A stretch of 64,000 nucleotides of DNA, taken from assembly GCA_023399295.1 (NCBI GenBank), contig JAEWQF010000037.1, forward strand, positions 17,691 through 81,690. Direction: 5' to 3'. Of the stretch, positions 15,648-24,647 are shown in pieces. Source of the DNA: Bacteroidota bacterium. GTDB taxonomy: Bacteria; Bacteroidota; Bacteroidia; Bacteroidales; Dysgonomonadaceae. Each line of letters opens with the position of its first letter. Within the stretch, counting starts at the first letter, position 1. Under the pieces are notes generated by a model that was not told the origin of the DNA, ran no database searches, and was given only the letters and a program-made list of their open reading frames with translations. The translations under genes were made by a program, and so were the position numbers.

Positions 15648-17480
15648 CTATTGGATGGTTTTTTCCTGCTTTTGAAAGGGTGCATAACGCCTTCCTCCAC
15701 CGGTGAACTCCGCGTTTTTGTAAAATTCAACGAAAGTGAGTCGCATGGGATGTACCACGGCACCCAGCACGTTCATGAAGAGGTTCATGGCATGACCGAA
15801 GAGGAAGATGAGCAGGAAGACCAGCGAACCCACCACCACGTTGTCCGGCTTCAGTCCCAGGGCCAGGCTGTTGAAGACACTGGCCAGGATGCCGCCAGAG
15901 AGCCCCAATGCGAAGAGGCGGACATAGGAGAGCACGTCGCCCAGCAGCCCGGTCGCCATGTTGTAGGTGTCATAGAGCCCCAGACCCAGGTTGAGGAACG
16001 GGTTCTTGCCCGGTGCATTGAAGAAGAGGATCAACACTGCCGATGCACCCATCACCACAAGGTGTGTGCTGCTTCCCATCGGCATCACAGCAGGGAAGAG
16101 GTAGGCCGCCACCATGCTCAACAGCAGGAGCACCCATCCGATGGTGGAGAGGGCATGCATGATGCCGAACTGCCGGATGCGGTTGAAGATCTTCAGGCCC
16201 ATACCAAAGAGGATCTGTATCACACCCAGAATCAGTGAGAGCACAAACATCTGCTGGTTGTCGAAGTAGACCTGCTCCTTCATCTGCTGGAAGAAGGGGA
16301 TCTGGGTTTCGTAGATGCTGAAGCCGAAGAACCCTCCGGTGAGCAGGCCGCAGACCATGGTAGAGGCTCCCAGTATCTGTACCAGGCGCAGCATCCCTTT
16401 CATTGTTTTTCCGATCTGCTTCATGAAGTGTGTTGCCAGGGTGGAGGCGAGTAACAGGAAAGTACCGTATCCGATATCGCCCAGCGAGAGACCGAAGAAG
16501 ATCATGTAGAAGGGAGCGAAGAAGGGGGTGAGGTCGATCTCATTGTATTTTGGCAGCATGTAAAGCTCCGCGATCGGCTCAAAGAGACGGGTGAAGCGGT
16601 TGTTTGCAAATTTGATGGGGACATCATCCTCCGGTTGGGGTGTGGCCGTTTCGAAATAGACCTCTTTTGAAGAGAGGTAAGCGACAATCTCCGGCTCGTT
16701 GTCGAGGGGTGCCCATCCCTGCAGGAGCTTCACCTTTTCTTCAGCCAGTGGTGTGGCGCTTTCTGCCACACGGGCGAAGATGATCTTTGTGTTGAGCTCG
16801 CTGAGTGCAGCATCAAGTGAGGGTAGTTCACTTGTCAGCCTGATCAGTGCCTCATCCTGCTGTTCAATTTGATTGCGCAGCGAGACGATCAGCTGATCCA
16901 GCTCGTGCAGCGAGAGCCCTGGATGTTTCATCTCCTCCAGGTTGAGCTTCTCGGCAAGGTCAGTCTCCCGTGTCAGGGTGAGGAAATAGACTTTTGACCC
17001 CTCCCTGCGGATAAGCAGGGCGTTATAGGCATCCTCCCATGCCGGGTTGTAGTTCCTGTCGGTGGTGATGAAGAAGTTGAGGCGGTAGCCTGACTCTTCC
17101 AGCTTTTTGACATCGGCTGGATTGAAGTGACCCCAGGGTCGCAGTGCCTCCCGTTCGCGCATGCTCACCTGCAACTGCTGGTTGAGGGCTGATTGCTCAG
17201 CCTCTATCTCAGCGATGGCCGCGGGGAGTTCCATCCCTCTCATCACGCTGGGTTGGTTGGTGGGTGTGAATCTCTTCTTGTCGACCACCTTCTCGAGTCT
17301 CTTTCTGGCTTCATTCAGGAGCTTACTCTCCACGATGTACTGGTGCAGCTCCTCTCCGTCGAGTAGGGCCTCCTCCTTTTGCACCACGTGGATCATCCCC
17401 AGCTCCCGCAGTTCCTGCAGAAAACGATTGTAATCCTTGTGAAAGACCAGGAAGGTGATCTTTTTCATCTTCGCTACCAT
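15648..17480 (-). CDS. ntpI: V-type ATP synthase subunit I (stator membrane subunit)
   Basis: Subunit a-like stator that holds the ion half-channels. 610 residues: an N-terminal cytosolic half with long coiled coils (about 1-320), then seven or eight membrane helices. The segment LLGDVLSYVRLFALGLSGG holds the Arg essential for ion transfer. It begins MVAKMKKITFLVFHKDY; the Met at 17480 overlaps the subunit D end by 7 bp, and the next Met (17468) would avoid overlap. Typical size is 600-660. Confidence 0.95.
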   Translation of the reverse strand: MVAKMKKITFLVFHKDYNRFLQELRELGMIHVVQKEEALLDGEELHQYIVESKLLNEARKRLEKVVDKKRFTPTNQPSVMRGMELPAAIAEIEAEQSALNQQLQVSMREREALRPWGHFNPADVKKLEESGYRLNFFITTDRNYNPAWEDAYNALLIRREGSKVYFLTLTRETDLAEKLNLEEMKHPGLSLHELDQLIVSLRNQIEQQDEALIRLTSELPSLDAALSELNTKIIFARVAESATPLAEEKVKLLQGWAPLDNEPEIVAYLSSKEVYFETATPQPEDDVPIKFANNRFTRLFEPIAELYMLPKYNEIDLTPFFAPFYMIFFGLSLGDIGYGTFLLLASTLATHFMKQIGKTMKGMLRLVQILGASTMVCGLLTGGFFGFSIYETQIPFFQQMKEQVYFDNQQMFVLSLILGVIQILFGMGLKIFNRIRQFGIMHALSTIGWVLLLLSMVAAYLFPAVMPMGSSTHLVVMGASAVLILFFNAPGKNPFLNLGLGLYDTYNMATGLLGDVLSYVRLFALGLSGGILASVFNSLALGLKPDNVVVGSLVFLLIFLFGHAMNLFMNVLGAVVHPMRLTFVEFYKNAEFTGGGRRYAPFQKQEKTIQ

Positions 17481-18088
17481 ATGCTTCCCTCCTCTGCCTT
17501 TCGTTTCTCCTGGTGGGCACGCATGATTTTCTGTGATGACTTGGAGAGGTTCTCCTCGTCCTCCAGGTATCGTTTGATCTTCAGGATGGCATCCTGGTAG
17601 CCGGGTATCTGCACCTTTTCAAACAGGTTCACCTTCTGTGTGGTCTTCTTCCGGGCATATTCCAATTTTCTCAGTTTGATCTCGTTGAAATCACGTCGGA
17701 TGCCGATCTCAGCCAGTTCCTCCACGCGCTTCACACCATCGAGGAACCATTTGGGCTGGCTGAAGATGCTGAAGGGTTTGATTTCAAATTCCACCTTCTC
17801 CAGGATGGGGAGTGTCACACCGGCGATTTTCTTTCTGGAGAGATCCACATCCTTCACCCGCACCAAGGTGGGGTCGAACTCTGTCCAGAGGCCCACCATC
17901 TTGTCATATGAGTGGATCTGTTGCTCCAGCTGCTGTTCCAGCTCTTCAATCTCCTTCTTTGCTTTTTTTACCTCCATGCGCAACGCCGTCTCTTTGTTCT
18001 GCAGGGTGGGGAGCGCCCGTATGCGCACCTTCAGCTGCTTTTCCAGCAGTTGTCGCGAGGTTTTGTTGTATTGAAATTTGATTGCCAT
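17474..18088 (-). CDS. ntpD: V-type ATP synthase subunit D (central shaft)
   Basis: Central rotor stalk, 204 residues, almost wholly helical with N- and C-terminal coiled coils: the N-terminal FQYNKTSRQLLEKQLKVRIRALPTLQNKE region and the C-terminal ARKKTTQKVNLFEKVQIPG, which matches the family's T-x-x-VN motif. Its start codon overlaps the subunit B stop by one base (TAATG), which implies coupled translation, and its end overlaps the start of subunit I. Confidence 0.95.
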   Translation of the reverse strand: MAIKFQYNKTSRQLLEKQLKVRIRALPTLQNKETALRMEVKKAKKEIEELEQQLEQQIHSYDKMVGLWTEFDPTLVRVKDVDLSRKKIAGVTLPILEKVEFEIKPFSIFSQPKWFLDGVKRVEELAEIGIRRDFNEIKLRKLEYARKKTTQKVNLFEKVQIPGYQDAILKIKRYLEDEENLSKSSQKIMRAHQEKRKAEEGSIW

Positions 18089-19401
18089 TATTGCCAGTAC
18101 TTATCCACCAGTTCTTGTTTCATGTTCACTTCCGAAGGTTTGAAGTGCTCGGAGAGTAACTTCCATGTTTTGTCGAGCATCTCAACGGTATCGAGGTTCA
18201 CATCGATGGCCAGGATTGATGCAGCGTAATCTTTGGCGAAGGAGAGGGTCCGCTCGTCGTAGTCGGTCAGGTCGAACCCGTTCTCCTGCTTGGTCTTGGC
18301 ATTGGCTGCATCGGCGTAGAGGCGTACGGCTGCATTCATCACCTGCGGATGATCTTCGCGGGTCTTGTTTCCCTGTACCAGTTGCTTCAGTCGGGAGAGC
18401 GACCGGAACGGATCGACCACCACCTTGCCCACATCACTGTCGCGACGCAGGAAGAGCTGTCCCTCGGTGATGTAACCCGTGTTGTCGGGTACGGCATGGG
18501 TGATGTCACCACCCGAGAGGGTGGTCACTGCCACGATGGTGATGGAACCCCCTGCAGGGAACTGGGCTGCCTTTTCGTAGATCTTGGCCAGGTCGGAGTA
18601 AAGTGATCCCGGCATGGAGTCTTTCGAGGGTATCTGATCCATGCGGTTGGAGACAATGGAGAGCGCATCGGCATAGGAGGTCATGTCGGTGAGCAGCACC
18701 AGCACCTTCTCATTCTTCTCCACGGCGAAGTATTCAGCTGCCGTCAGCGCCATGTCGGGCACCAGGAGCCGCTCTACCGCCGGGTCTTCGGTGGTGTTCA
18801 TGAAGGAGATGATGCGATCGAGTGCGCCTGCATTGCTGAAGACGTTCTTAAAGAAGAGGTAGTCGTCGTTTGTCATCCCCATCCCGCCCAGGATGATCTT
18901 GTCGGCTTTGGCACGGAGTGCCACGGTAGCCATCACCTGGTTGAAGGGCTGGTCGGGATCGGCAAAGAAGGGGATCTTTTGTCCCGATACCAGTGTGTTG
19001 TTGAGGTCGATGCCAGCGATACCGGTAGCGATCAGCTCGGAGGGTTGTTTTCTTCTTACCGGGTTCACCGAGGGACCACCGATGGGCTGTTCCTCTCCTT
19101 CGGGCACGGGACCACCGTCGATAGGGTCACCATAGGCGTTGAAGAAGCGGCCTGCCAGCTGTTCACCCACCATGAGTGAGGGTGCTTTGCCCATGAAGAT
19201 CACCTCTGCGTTGGTGGGGATTCCTTCCGTACCCTGGAAGATCTGTAGGGTTACCTCGTCACCGATGATCTTTACCACCTGTGCCAGCCGGCCGTTGACG
19301 GTAGCCAGCTCATCGTATCCCACATGGGTGGCCTTCACCGAGCAGGTGGCTTTGGTGATCTGGGTGATCTGGGTGTATATTTTCTGAAATGCTTTTGCCA
19401 T
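18088..19401 (-). CDS. ntpB: V-type ATP synthase subunit B
   Basis: Non-catalytic nucleotide-site subunit of the V1 head, 437 residues (family 430-465). Recognisable parts: VKATHVGYDELATVNGRLAQV at the N-terminus, GRFFNAYGDPIDGGP, NPVRRKQPSELIATGIAGID, KIPFFADPD in place of a Walker A, LVLLTDMTSYADALS, and GSITIVAVTTLSGGDITHAVPDNTGYITEGQ. It lies between A and D. The predicted start at 19401 is preceded by a 63-bp gap after subunit A. Confidence 0.96.
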   Translation of the reverse strand: MAKAFQKIYTQITQITKATCSVKATHVGYDELATVNGRLAQVVKIIGDEVTLQIFQGTEGIPTNAEVIFMGKAPSLMVGEQLAGRFFNAYGDPIDGGPVPEGEEQPIGGPSVNPVRRKQPSELIATGIAGIDLNNTLVSGQKIPFFADPDQPFNQVMATVALRAKADKIILGGMGMTNDDYLFFKNVFSNAGALDRIISFMNTTEDPAVERLLVPDMALTAAEYFAVEKNEKVLVLLTDMTSYADALSIVSNRMDQIPSKDSMPGSLYSDLAKIYEKAAQFPAGGSITIVAVTTLSGGDITHAVPDNTGYITEGQLFLRRDSDVGKVVVDPFRSLSRLKQLVQGNKTREDHPQVMNAAVRLYADAANAKTKQENGFDLTDYDERTLSFAKDYAASILAIDVNLDTVEMLDKTWKLLSEHFKPSEVNMKQELVDKYWQ

Positions 19402-19464
19402 CTTGAATTGATTTGCTGATTTGATAATTAGCTGATTTGTTGTCCTCCCGGTGATCTCACCGCA

Positions 19465-21222
19465 TCATCCGATGCGTTTTTCCGATACCATCTCCAGGAG
19501 CTGACCTTGGTATTTTATAAACAGGTCGGTCTCAAATTCGGCATAATTCATCTGTTTGCCGATGTTGATCAGCGCCTTGAAAAAGTCGGCCACCTGGTTG
19601 AAGTGGTCGAACTGAAACCCGGTTCGACATATCTCCGTCACCAGATCGAGGATGTGCTTCTGTCGTTTGAGTGGTGTGACTGCATCGATCGGATCGAATG
19701 CATCCTGCTGCAGCACGATAAAGTCGATCAGCTCTGCCTTCCAGAAGGTGATGTGGTACTCCACCGGCACACCATCATCGCCCAGGATGTTGATCTGTTC
19801 GGCGATCTCTTTTCCCCGAAGCAGGCGTGTCTTGGCCTCGTTCACTTTCGCTGTCCAGTCGTCGGAGAGATGCTCAGCGATAAACACCTCAAACTCGGGG
19901 TATTCGATGTATTTTGAGTAGGATTCAATCGGGTTGATGGCCGGATATCGTTTCTTGTCGGCACGTTCCTGTTCCAGCGCGTAGAAGCAGCGTGCCACCT
20001 TCTTGGTGTTCTCGGTTACCGGCTCCTTCAGGTTGCCACCTGCCGGTGAGACGGTGCCGATGAAGGTGATGGAGCCCTCCTGACCGTTGTGGAGGATGAC
20101 ATGTCCGGCACGGCCATAGAAGTTGGAGATGATGGCCGAGAGATCCATCGGGAAGGCATCCGGTCCCGGCAGCTCCTCCAGACGGTTGCTCATCTCACGG
20201 AGTGCCTGCGCCCAGCGCGAGGTGGAGTCGGCCATCAGCAGCACCTTGAGCCCCATGGAACGGTAGTACTCACCGATGGTCATCGCCGTATAGACCGATG
20301 CTTCGCGTGCCGCCACCGGCATGTTGGAGGTGTTGGCCACGATGATGGTGCGTTCAATCAGTTTGCGTCCCGTGTGTGGGTCGATCAGCTCCGGAAACTC
20401 GGTGAAGATCTCCACCACCTCATTGGCGCGTTCACCACAGGCCGCGATGATCACAATGTCGGCTTCCGCCTGTTTGGAGATGGCGTGTTGCAATACGGTC
20501 TTGCCTGTGCCAAAGGCGCCGGGAATGAAACCGGTACCCCCCTCCACGATCGGGTTTAGCGTGTCGATGGAACGGACACCTGTCTCAAGCAGCTTGTAGG
20601 GACGCGGCTTCTCCTTGTAGGTGGTGATGGGTATCTTTACCGGCCAGCGCTGCACCATGGTGATGGCATGCTCCTTGCCTGCCTGATCGGTCACCACCGC
20701 AATGGTGTGGTGGATATTGTAGCTGCCCTCCTCTGCGAGGCGCTTCACAGTGTACTCCTCTTTCATCACAAAGGGAACCATGATCTTGTGCGGCTGGAAG
20801 TTTTCATCCACCTCACCCAACCAGGAGCCGCCCGTCACCTTGTCACCGACAGCTGCCAGTGGCTTGAACGACCATTCTTTCTCCTCGTTGAGCGGGAAGG
20901 TGTACTCACCCCGTTTCAGAAAGACACCTTCCATCTTGTCGAGGTCGTTCTCCAGCCCGTCGAGGTTGCGTTCCAGCAAACCCGGTCCGAGTACCACCTC
21001 CAGCATGTGTCCCTGAAACTCAACCTGCGTGTCGACACGCAGGCCGCGGGTGCTTTCGAACACCTGCACGTAGACATTCTTACCAACTACCTTGATCACC
21101 TCCGACATGAGGCGGGTGCCATCGAGGTCGATGTAGGCGATCTCGTTCTGTGCGACCGGTCCGTCCACTTCCACGATGACCAGGTTGGCTATGATTCCTT
21201 TGACAGTTCCTTTTGTTAACAT
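19465..21222 (-). CDS. ntpA: V-type ATP synthase catalytic subunit A
   Basis: Catalytic ATPase subunit, 585 residues. Walker A is GAFGTGKT at about residues 235-242 (the usual GPFGSGKT with Pro to Ala and Ser to Thr). The non-homologous region specific to V-type A subunits occupies about residues 110-200. LLMADSTSRWAQALREMSNRLEELPGPDAFPM spans the Walker B area, and RAGHVILHNGQEGSITFIGTVSPAGGN is typical. It follows DUF2764 after 25 bp. Confidence 0.97.
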   Translation of the reverse strand: MLTKGTVKGIIANLVIVEVDGPVAQNEIAYIDLDGTRLMSEVIKVVGKNVYVQVFESTRGLRVDTQVEFQGHMLEVVLGPGLLERNLDGLENDLDKMEGVFLKRGEYTFPLNEEKEWSFKPLAAVGDKVTGGSWLGEVDENFQPHKIMVPFVMKEEYTVKRLAEEGSYNIHHTIAVVTDQAGKEHAITMVQRWPVKIPITTYKEKPRPYKLLETGVRSIDTLNPIVEGGTGFIPGAFGTGKTVLQHAISKQAEADIVIIAACGERANEVVEIFTEFPELIDPHTGRKLIERTIIVANTSNMPVAAREASVYTAMTIGEYYRSMGLKVLLMADSTSRWAQALREMSNRLEELPGPDAFPMDLSAIISNFYGRAGHVILHNGQEGSITFIGTVSPAGGNLKEPVTENTKKVARCFYALEQERADKKRYPAINPIESYSKYIEYPEFEVFIAEHLSDDWTAKVNEAKTRLLRGKEIAEQINILGDDGVPVEYHITFWKAELIDFIVLQQDAFDPIDAVTPLKRQKHILDLVTEICRTGFQFDHFNQVADFFKALINIGKQMNYAEFETDLFIKYQGQLLEMVSEKRIG

Positions 21223-21247
21223 ATTTGGTTGTTGTAGTGTATTGTTG

Positions 21248-22099
21248 TCAGTTATCCTCCGGCATTTCGATCCCGCTTTTCAGGTTGTCGATCATCTCCC
21301 GGAAGATACGTTCTCCCTCTTTTGCATTCAGTTTCACCCACCGCTCCAGTATCTGCAGCTTACAGAGATAAGCAAAGAGGTACTCGATGTTGAAATAGTC
21401 GAGTGCGGTATGTTCCTCGAGCCAGTCCCAGCGGAACTTGTCGAGACGGCGTTCCCGTTCGAAGATGTCGTCCTCTTCGGAGAGGCGAAGGAGGATGTCG
21501 AAGTAGTCCAGCTCCAGGGCGATGCCGAAATCACGGGCGTTGGCATTCTCACGGATGGTGACAGCCAGCGGATTGTTACCGGCCACCACACCCGGGATTT
21601 CAATGCCATATTTGCGTGCATAGATTGCTGAGAGGATGTTTCCGATGTTGAGATTCAGTTCGAACCAGGCGGCGATCAGGCTGTTCGGTGCTTCCAGGCC
21701 ATAGTCCATGTGAAAGGATGCAATCAGGTCTTCAAGTGTGCGGGCATCGCCGGGTGCCTCCTCGTTGAGCCATCTCCTGATGAATGTCTCGTAATAGGGA
21801 GGTGCCAGCTCATTGTCAATGGGATCACCCTCTTTCACCTTTTCGACGATCTCATTCATCTCATCCGGTGAGAAGTTCCCTTCGTTGTGCCATTTGCCCT
21901 CTTTTTTTTCCAGGATCTGGAATAGGTTGAGGTTGTCGTAACGAAGAAAGTATCTGCTGATTAGCTTGTTGTCCTCCGGTTCAAGGGCCTCGTTGAGCAT
22001 CTCCCTGAATGTCTCAGTGGAGAAGGGTATCTTGGTTGCGTCGAACGAGAAGTCGGGCAAGCCGGAGATGAAATAATAATACTGATTTTTAAAAAGCAT
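21248..22099 (-). CDS. DUF2764 family protein of the V-ATPase operon
   Basis: 283 residues from MLFKNQYYYFISGLPD; the frame also has a Met three codons upstream (22108). DUF2764 proteins are encoded between subunits E and A in V-ATPase operons of Bacteroidota and of some other bacteria with the short operon. The sequence is helical and acidic (pairs such as EEDDIFERERRLDKFRWDWLEEH). No subunit C gene is present, and this protein has about the size and position where C would be expected, so it may be a divergent C-like socket subunit. That is an inference, not something the sequence proves. Confidence 0.85.
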   Translation of the reverse strand: MLFKNQYYYFISGLPDFSFDATKIPFSTETFREMLNEALEPEDNKLISRYFLRYDNLNLFQILEKKEGKWHNEGNFSPDEMNEIVEKVKEGDPIDNELAPPYYETFIRRWLNEEAPGDARTLEDLIASFHMDYGLEAPNSLIAAWFELNLNIGNILSAIYARKYGIEIPGVVAGNNPLAVTIRENANARDFGIALELDYFDILLRLSEEDDIFERERRLDKFRWDWLEEHTALDYFNIEYLFAYLCKLQILERWVKLNAKEGERIFREMIDNLKSGIEMPEDN

Positions 22100-22141
22100 G
22101 GTCCTCATCGAAAATGGCGGGGTTTCAGAAAGGTTTTCCTT

Positions 22142-22729
22142 TTAGAAGAGCAGTTGCCGGATCAGGGGACGCAGGTACTCCTTGAAATAATCGATGAATT
22201 CCTCTTCACCAAAACGTACCTTGTAGGTGCCGTCAGCGGGAGAGAGGATAAACCCTGTTTTGATGCCATTCACCGATTCAATTCTCACTCCTTTCTCCAG
22301 CAGATGCTTCATGTTGGATGCGATATAGGACTCCAACTCCTCAGGGTGTGCCACGCCCACCGTCAGGGTTTCATTCTTTGACCAGTTTGCCAGCATCTCG
22401 CTGATCAGTTTCTGCATGAATCGTTTGTCCTCCATGGCTGTCTGCACATTCATGGTGGCCAGCTTGTCGGTCAACAGGTTGATGATCTCCGTCTTGAGTG
22501 CCTCGAGCGACTGCGATGCATAGAGCTTCAACTCCGCTTCGGTATGTTTTTTCAGCTCTGCCTGTTCTTTCTGAGCCGCGGCAATCAGCTGATCTGCGTT
22601 TGCCTTTGCTTCTTTCAGTATTTTCTCTTCTTTGGCTCTGGCTTCTGCAATAATTCGCTCAGCTTCCTCCTTGCCTTTCTCCACTCCTTCGGTGTATAGT
22701 TTTGAGGTAAGTTCCTGAATTTTATCCAT
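22142..22729 (-). CDS. ntpE: V-type ATP synthase subunit E (peripheral stalk)
   Basis: Peripheral-stalk subunit, 195 residues. The N-terminal half is a long Ala/Lys/Glu coiled coil (GKEEAERIIAEARAKEEKI and following), the C-terminal half a folded domain ending in FGEEEFIDYFKEYLRPLIRQLLF. It is the first gene of the V-ATPase operon, 253 bp from the divergent MATE gene. No separate subunit G is seen to pair with it. Confidence 0.92.
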   Translation of the reverse strand: MDKIQELTSKLYTEGVEKGKEEAERIIAEARAKEEKILKEAKANADQLIAAAQKEQAELKKHTEAELKLYASQSLEALKTEIINLLTDKLATMNVQTAMEDKRFMQKLISEMLANWSKNETLTVGVAHPEELESYIASNMKHLLEKGVRIESVNGIKTGFILSPADGTYKVRFGEEEFIDYFKEYLRPLIRQLLF

Positions 22730-22843
22730 ATGGTCTATCCTGTATGATGTTGTGTATGCTTGATTTCATTTACATAATCGCCTGGTTGTGTATTCCCCGG
22801 TGCAGAGTGAAAATTTATGAGGGAAGTACAATTAAGGAGTGAG

Positions 22844-22851
22844 CAAAGTTA
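22844..22851 (-). promoter_or_regulatory. -7 promoter box for the V-ATPase operon
   Basis: TAACTTTG on the minus strand, 115 bp before the subunit E start. A TTG lies 16 bp upstream (22868-22870), slightly short. Confidence 0.45.
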
Positions 22852-22969
22852 CAAAAAATGATGGTACCAATCCATTGATTACTGAAAAATATCTTTTATT
22901 AACCCGTCGATCGGGGTTGTCTCGTTGCGCAATTAGGTGAGATTCCTTCGCGGATGATTTTTTTTGGTT

Positions 22970-22977
22970 TATTTTTG
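22970..22977 (+). promoter_or_regulatory. -7 promoter box abutting the MATE start codon
   Basis: TATTTTTG ends 5 bp before the MATE start codon, so the transcript would be leaderless or nearly so. No clear -33 box. Confidence 0.5.
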
Positions 22978-22982
22978 TAGCG

Positions 22983-24272
22983 ATGGACAGGAAGATCTTT
23001 AGGCTGGCACTCCCAAATATCATTACAAATATCACGGTACCCCTGCTGGGGATGATTGACATCGCTGTTGCAGGACGGCTGGGATCGACTCTCTATATTG
23101 GTGCCATCGCCTTGGGCGCCAATATCTTCAACATGATCTACTGGAACTTTGGCTTCCTGCGGATGAGCAGCAGTGGTTTTGCTTCACAGGCTTACGGGGC
23201 ACGTGATCTGCCGGAGACGATGCATGTGCTGATCCGCTCACTGCTGATCGGACTGGGTCTCGGCACCGCAATCCTGCTGTTGCAACTCCCCCTGGGACGC
23301 TTTGCCTTTTCACTGATCCAGTCCGGACCGGAATCGGTGTATTATGTGGAGCGTTACTTCCGCATCGTGGTATGGGGAGCTCCTGCGGTGTTGGGAATGT
23401 ATGCCTTCAAGGGGTGGTTCATCGGTATGCAGAATGCCCGCATCCCAATGGTTATCGCCATCTTCAACAACGTGCTGAACATCCTGCTGAGTCTCTTCTT
23501 TGTCTTCGCCTTGGGGATGAAGGTGGAGGGAATCGCCCTGGGAACAGTGCTCTCGCAGCTCATCTCCTTCCTGGTGGCTGCAGGTTGCTGGTGGCGCTAT
23601 TACCGGCGGCTTCGACGTTATGTGCGGAAAGAGGATATCTGGGAAAGGGGTGTCATCCGCCGCTACTTCCGTGTCAATGGCGATGTGTTTGTCCGTACCT
23701 TTCTGCTGACACTGGTCACCACTTTCTTCACCTTTGCCTCTTCCGGTATGGGTGCAACCATCCTGGCGGTGAATGCCCTGCTGATGCAGTTCTTCATGCT
23801 TTTCTCCTACTTCATGGATGGCTTTGCCTATGCCGGTGAGGCGCTCACCGGCCGTTTTGTCGGTGCGAACAACAGACCTGCCTTGCGGCATATGTTGCGG
23901 CGTATCTTCTTCTGGGGCACTGTGGTGAGCATCACCGCGATGGGGGTTTATCTCTTTTTCCCCGAACAGATACTGCAGATACTGACCAATGACCGGGAGA
24001 TCATTGAAGTGGCGGGTGATTACCTCTACTGGATCCTGCTGATTCCGCTTACCGGCTTTGCCGCCTTTCTGTGGGACGGGATCTACATCGGAGCCACTGC
24101 CTCGGCACAGATGCGCAATGCAATGATCTTCGCCTCCATCCTCTTCTTTGTCTGTTTCTACCTGATCTCACCCTATTGGGGTAACAACGGACTCTGGCTC
24201 TCTTTCATTCTATACCTCCTTTCAAGGGGGGTGACGCAAACCATTTGGGCAAGGAAAGCGTTGAAGATGTAA
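22983..24272 (+). CDS. MATE family efflux transporter (DinF-like)
   Basis: Twelve-helix multidrug/toxin antiporter, 429 residues. The start MDRKIFRLALPNIITNITVPLLGMIDIAVAGRLG matches family N-termini closely, so the first Met is well supported. Further MATE features: GFLRMSSSGFASQAYGA and, in the second half, MDGFAYAGEALTGRFVGANN. In the DinF/NorM group such proteins use Na+ or H+; the ion is not evident. It is divergent from the V-ATPase operon. Confidence 0.93.
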   Translation: MDRKIFRLALPNIITNITVPLLGMIDIAVAGRLGSTLYIGAIALGANIFNMIYWNFGFLRMSSSGFASQAYGARDLPETMHVLIRSLLIGLGLGTAILLLQLPLGRFAFSLIQSGPESVYYVERYFRIVVWGAPAVLGMYAFKGWFIGMQNARIPMVIAIFNNVLNILLSLFFVFALGMKVEGIALGTVLSQLISFLVAAGCWWRYYRRLRRYVRKEDIWERGVIRRYFRVNGDVFVRTFLLTLVTTFFTFASSGMGATILAVNALLMQFFMLFSYFMDGFAYAGEALTGRFVGANNRPALRHMLRRIFFWGTVVSITAMGVYLFFPEQILQILTNDREIIEVAGDYLYWILLIPLTGFAAFLWDGIYIGATASAQMRNAMIFASILFFVCFYLISPYWGNNGLWLSFILYLLSRGVTQTIWARKALKM

Positions 24273-24292
24273 GTTGTCAGGTTTCAGGTTTT

Positions 24293-24419
24293 AGCAGTAA
24301 GCTATAAGCTATAAGCAGTAAGCAGTAAGCAATAAGCAGTAAGCAGTAAGCAGTAAGCTATAAGTAGTAAGCTATAAGTAGTAAGCTATAAGCTATAAGC
24401 TATAAGTTGTATGCAGTAA
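24293..24419. repeat. Heptamer tandem array, about 18 units
   Basis: Continuous 7-bp periodicity with units AGCAGTA and AGCTATA plus variants AGCAATA, AGTAGTA and AGTTGTA. Units are mixed but the phase is kept for 127 bp. It begins 20 bp after the MATE stop. Related units occur before folD and uxuA. Confidence 0.9.
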
Positions 24420-24466
24420 GCTGTCAGGTATCATGTGTCAGTGAAGCGCTACAAAATCCTAACCTT

Positions 24467-24515
24467 GAACTTCGAACTTCAAACTTCAAACCTCGAACCT
24501 CGAACCTCGAACTTT
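24467..24515. repeat. Second heptamer array, seven units
   Basis: Seven 7-bp units of the types GAACTTC, AAACTTC, AAACCTC and GAACCTC, ending GAACTTT. The unit differs in sequence from the first array but has the same length. Confidence 0.85.
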
Positions 24516-24520
24516 CAAAC

Positions 24521-24632
24521 ATACCAACATACTAACTTACTAACTTACTAACTTACAAACTTACAAACATACTAACTTACTAACTTACTAACTTACTAAC
24601 TTACTAACCTACCAACTTATTAACTTATTAAC
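24521..24632. repeat. Octamer tandem array, 14 units
   Basis: Fourteen 8-bp units of the type TTACTAAC (variants ATACTAAC, TTACAAAC, ATACCAAC, TTATTAAC), unbroken for 112 bp and ending 15 bp before the start codon of the LOG-like gene. No recognisable promoter is seen in this 375-bp gap. Confidence 0.9.
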
Positions 24633-24647
24633 ATTCAAGCCGAAAAT

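Noticed and set aside
20668..21219. 183-codon plus-strand open frame opposite ntpA
   Set aside because: Antisense shadow of the highly conserved catalytic subunit; no start signal or similarity.
24293..24632. CRISPR-like array
   Set aside because: Units are 7-8 bp with no spacers, and no cas genes are near.
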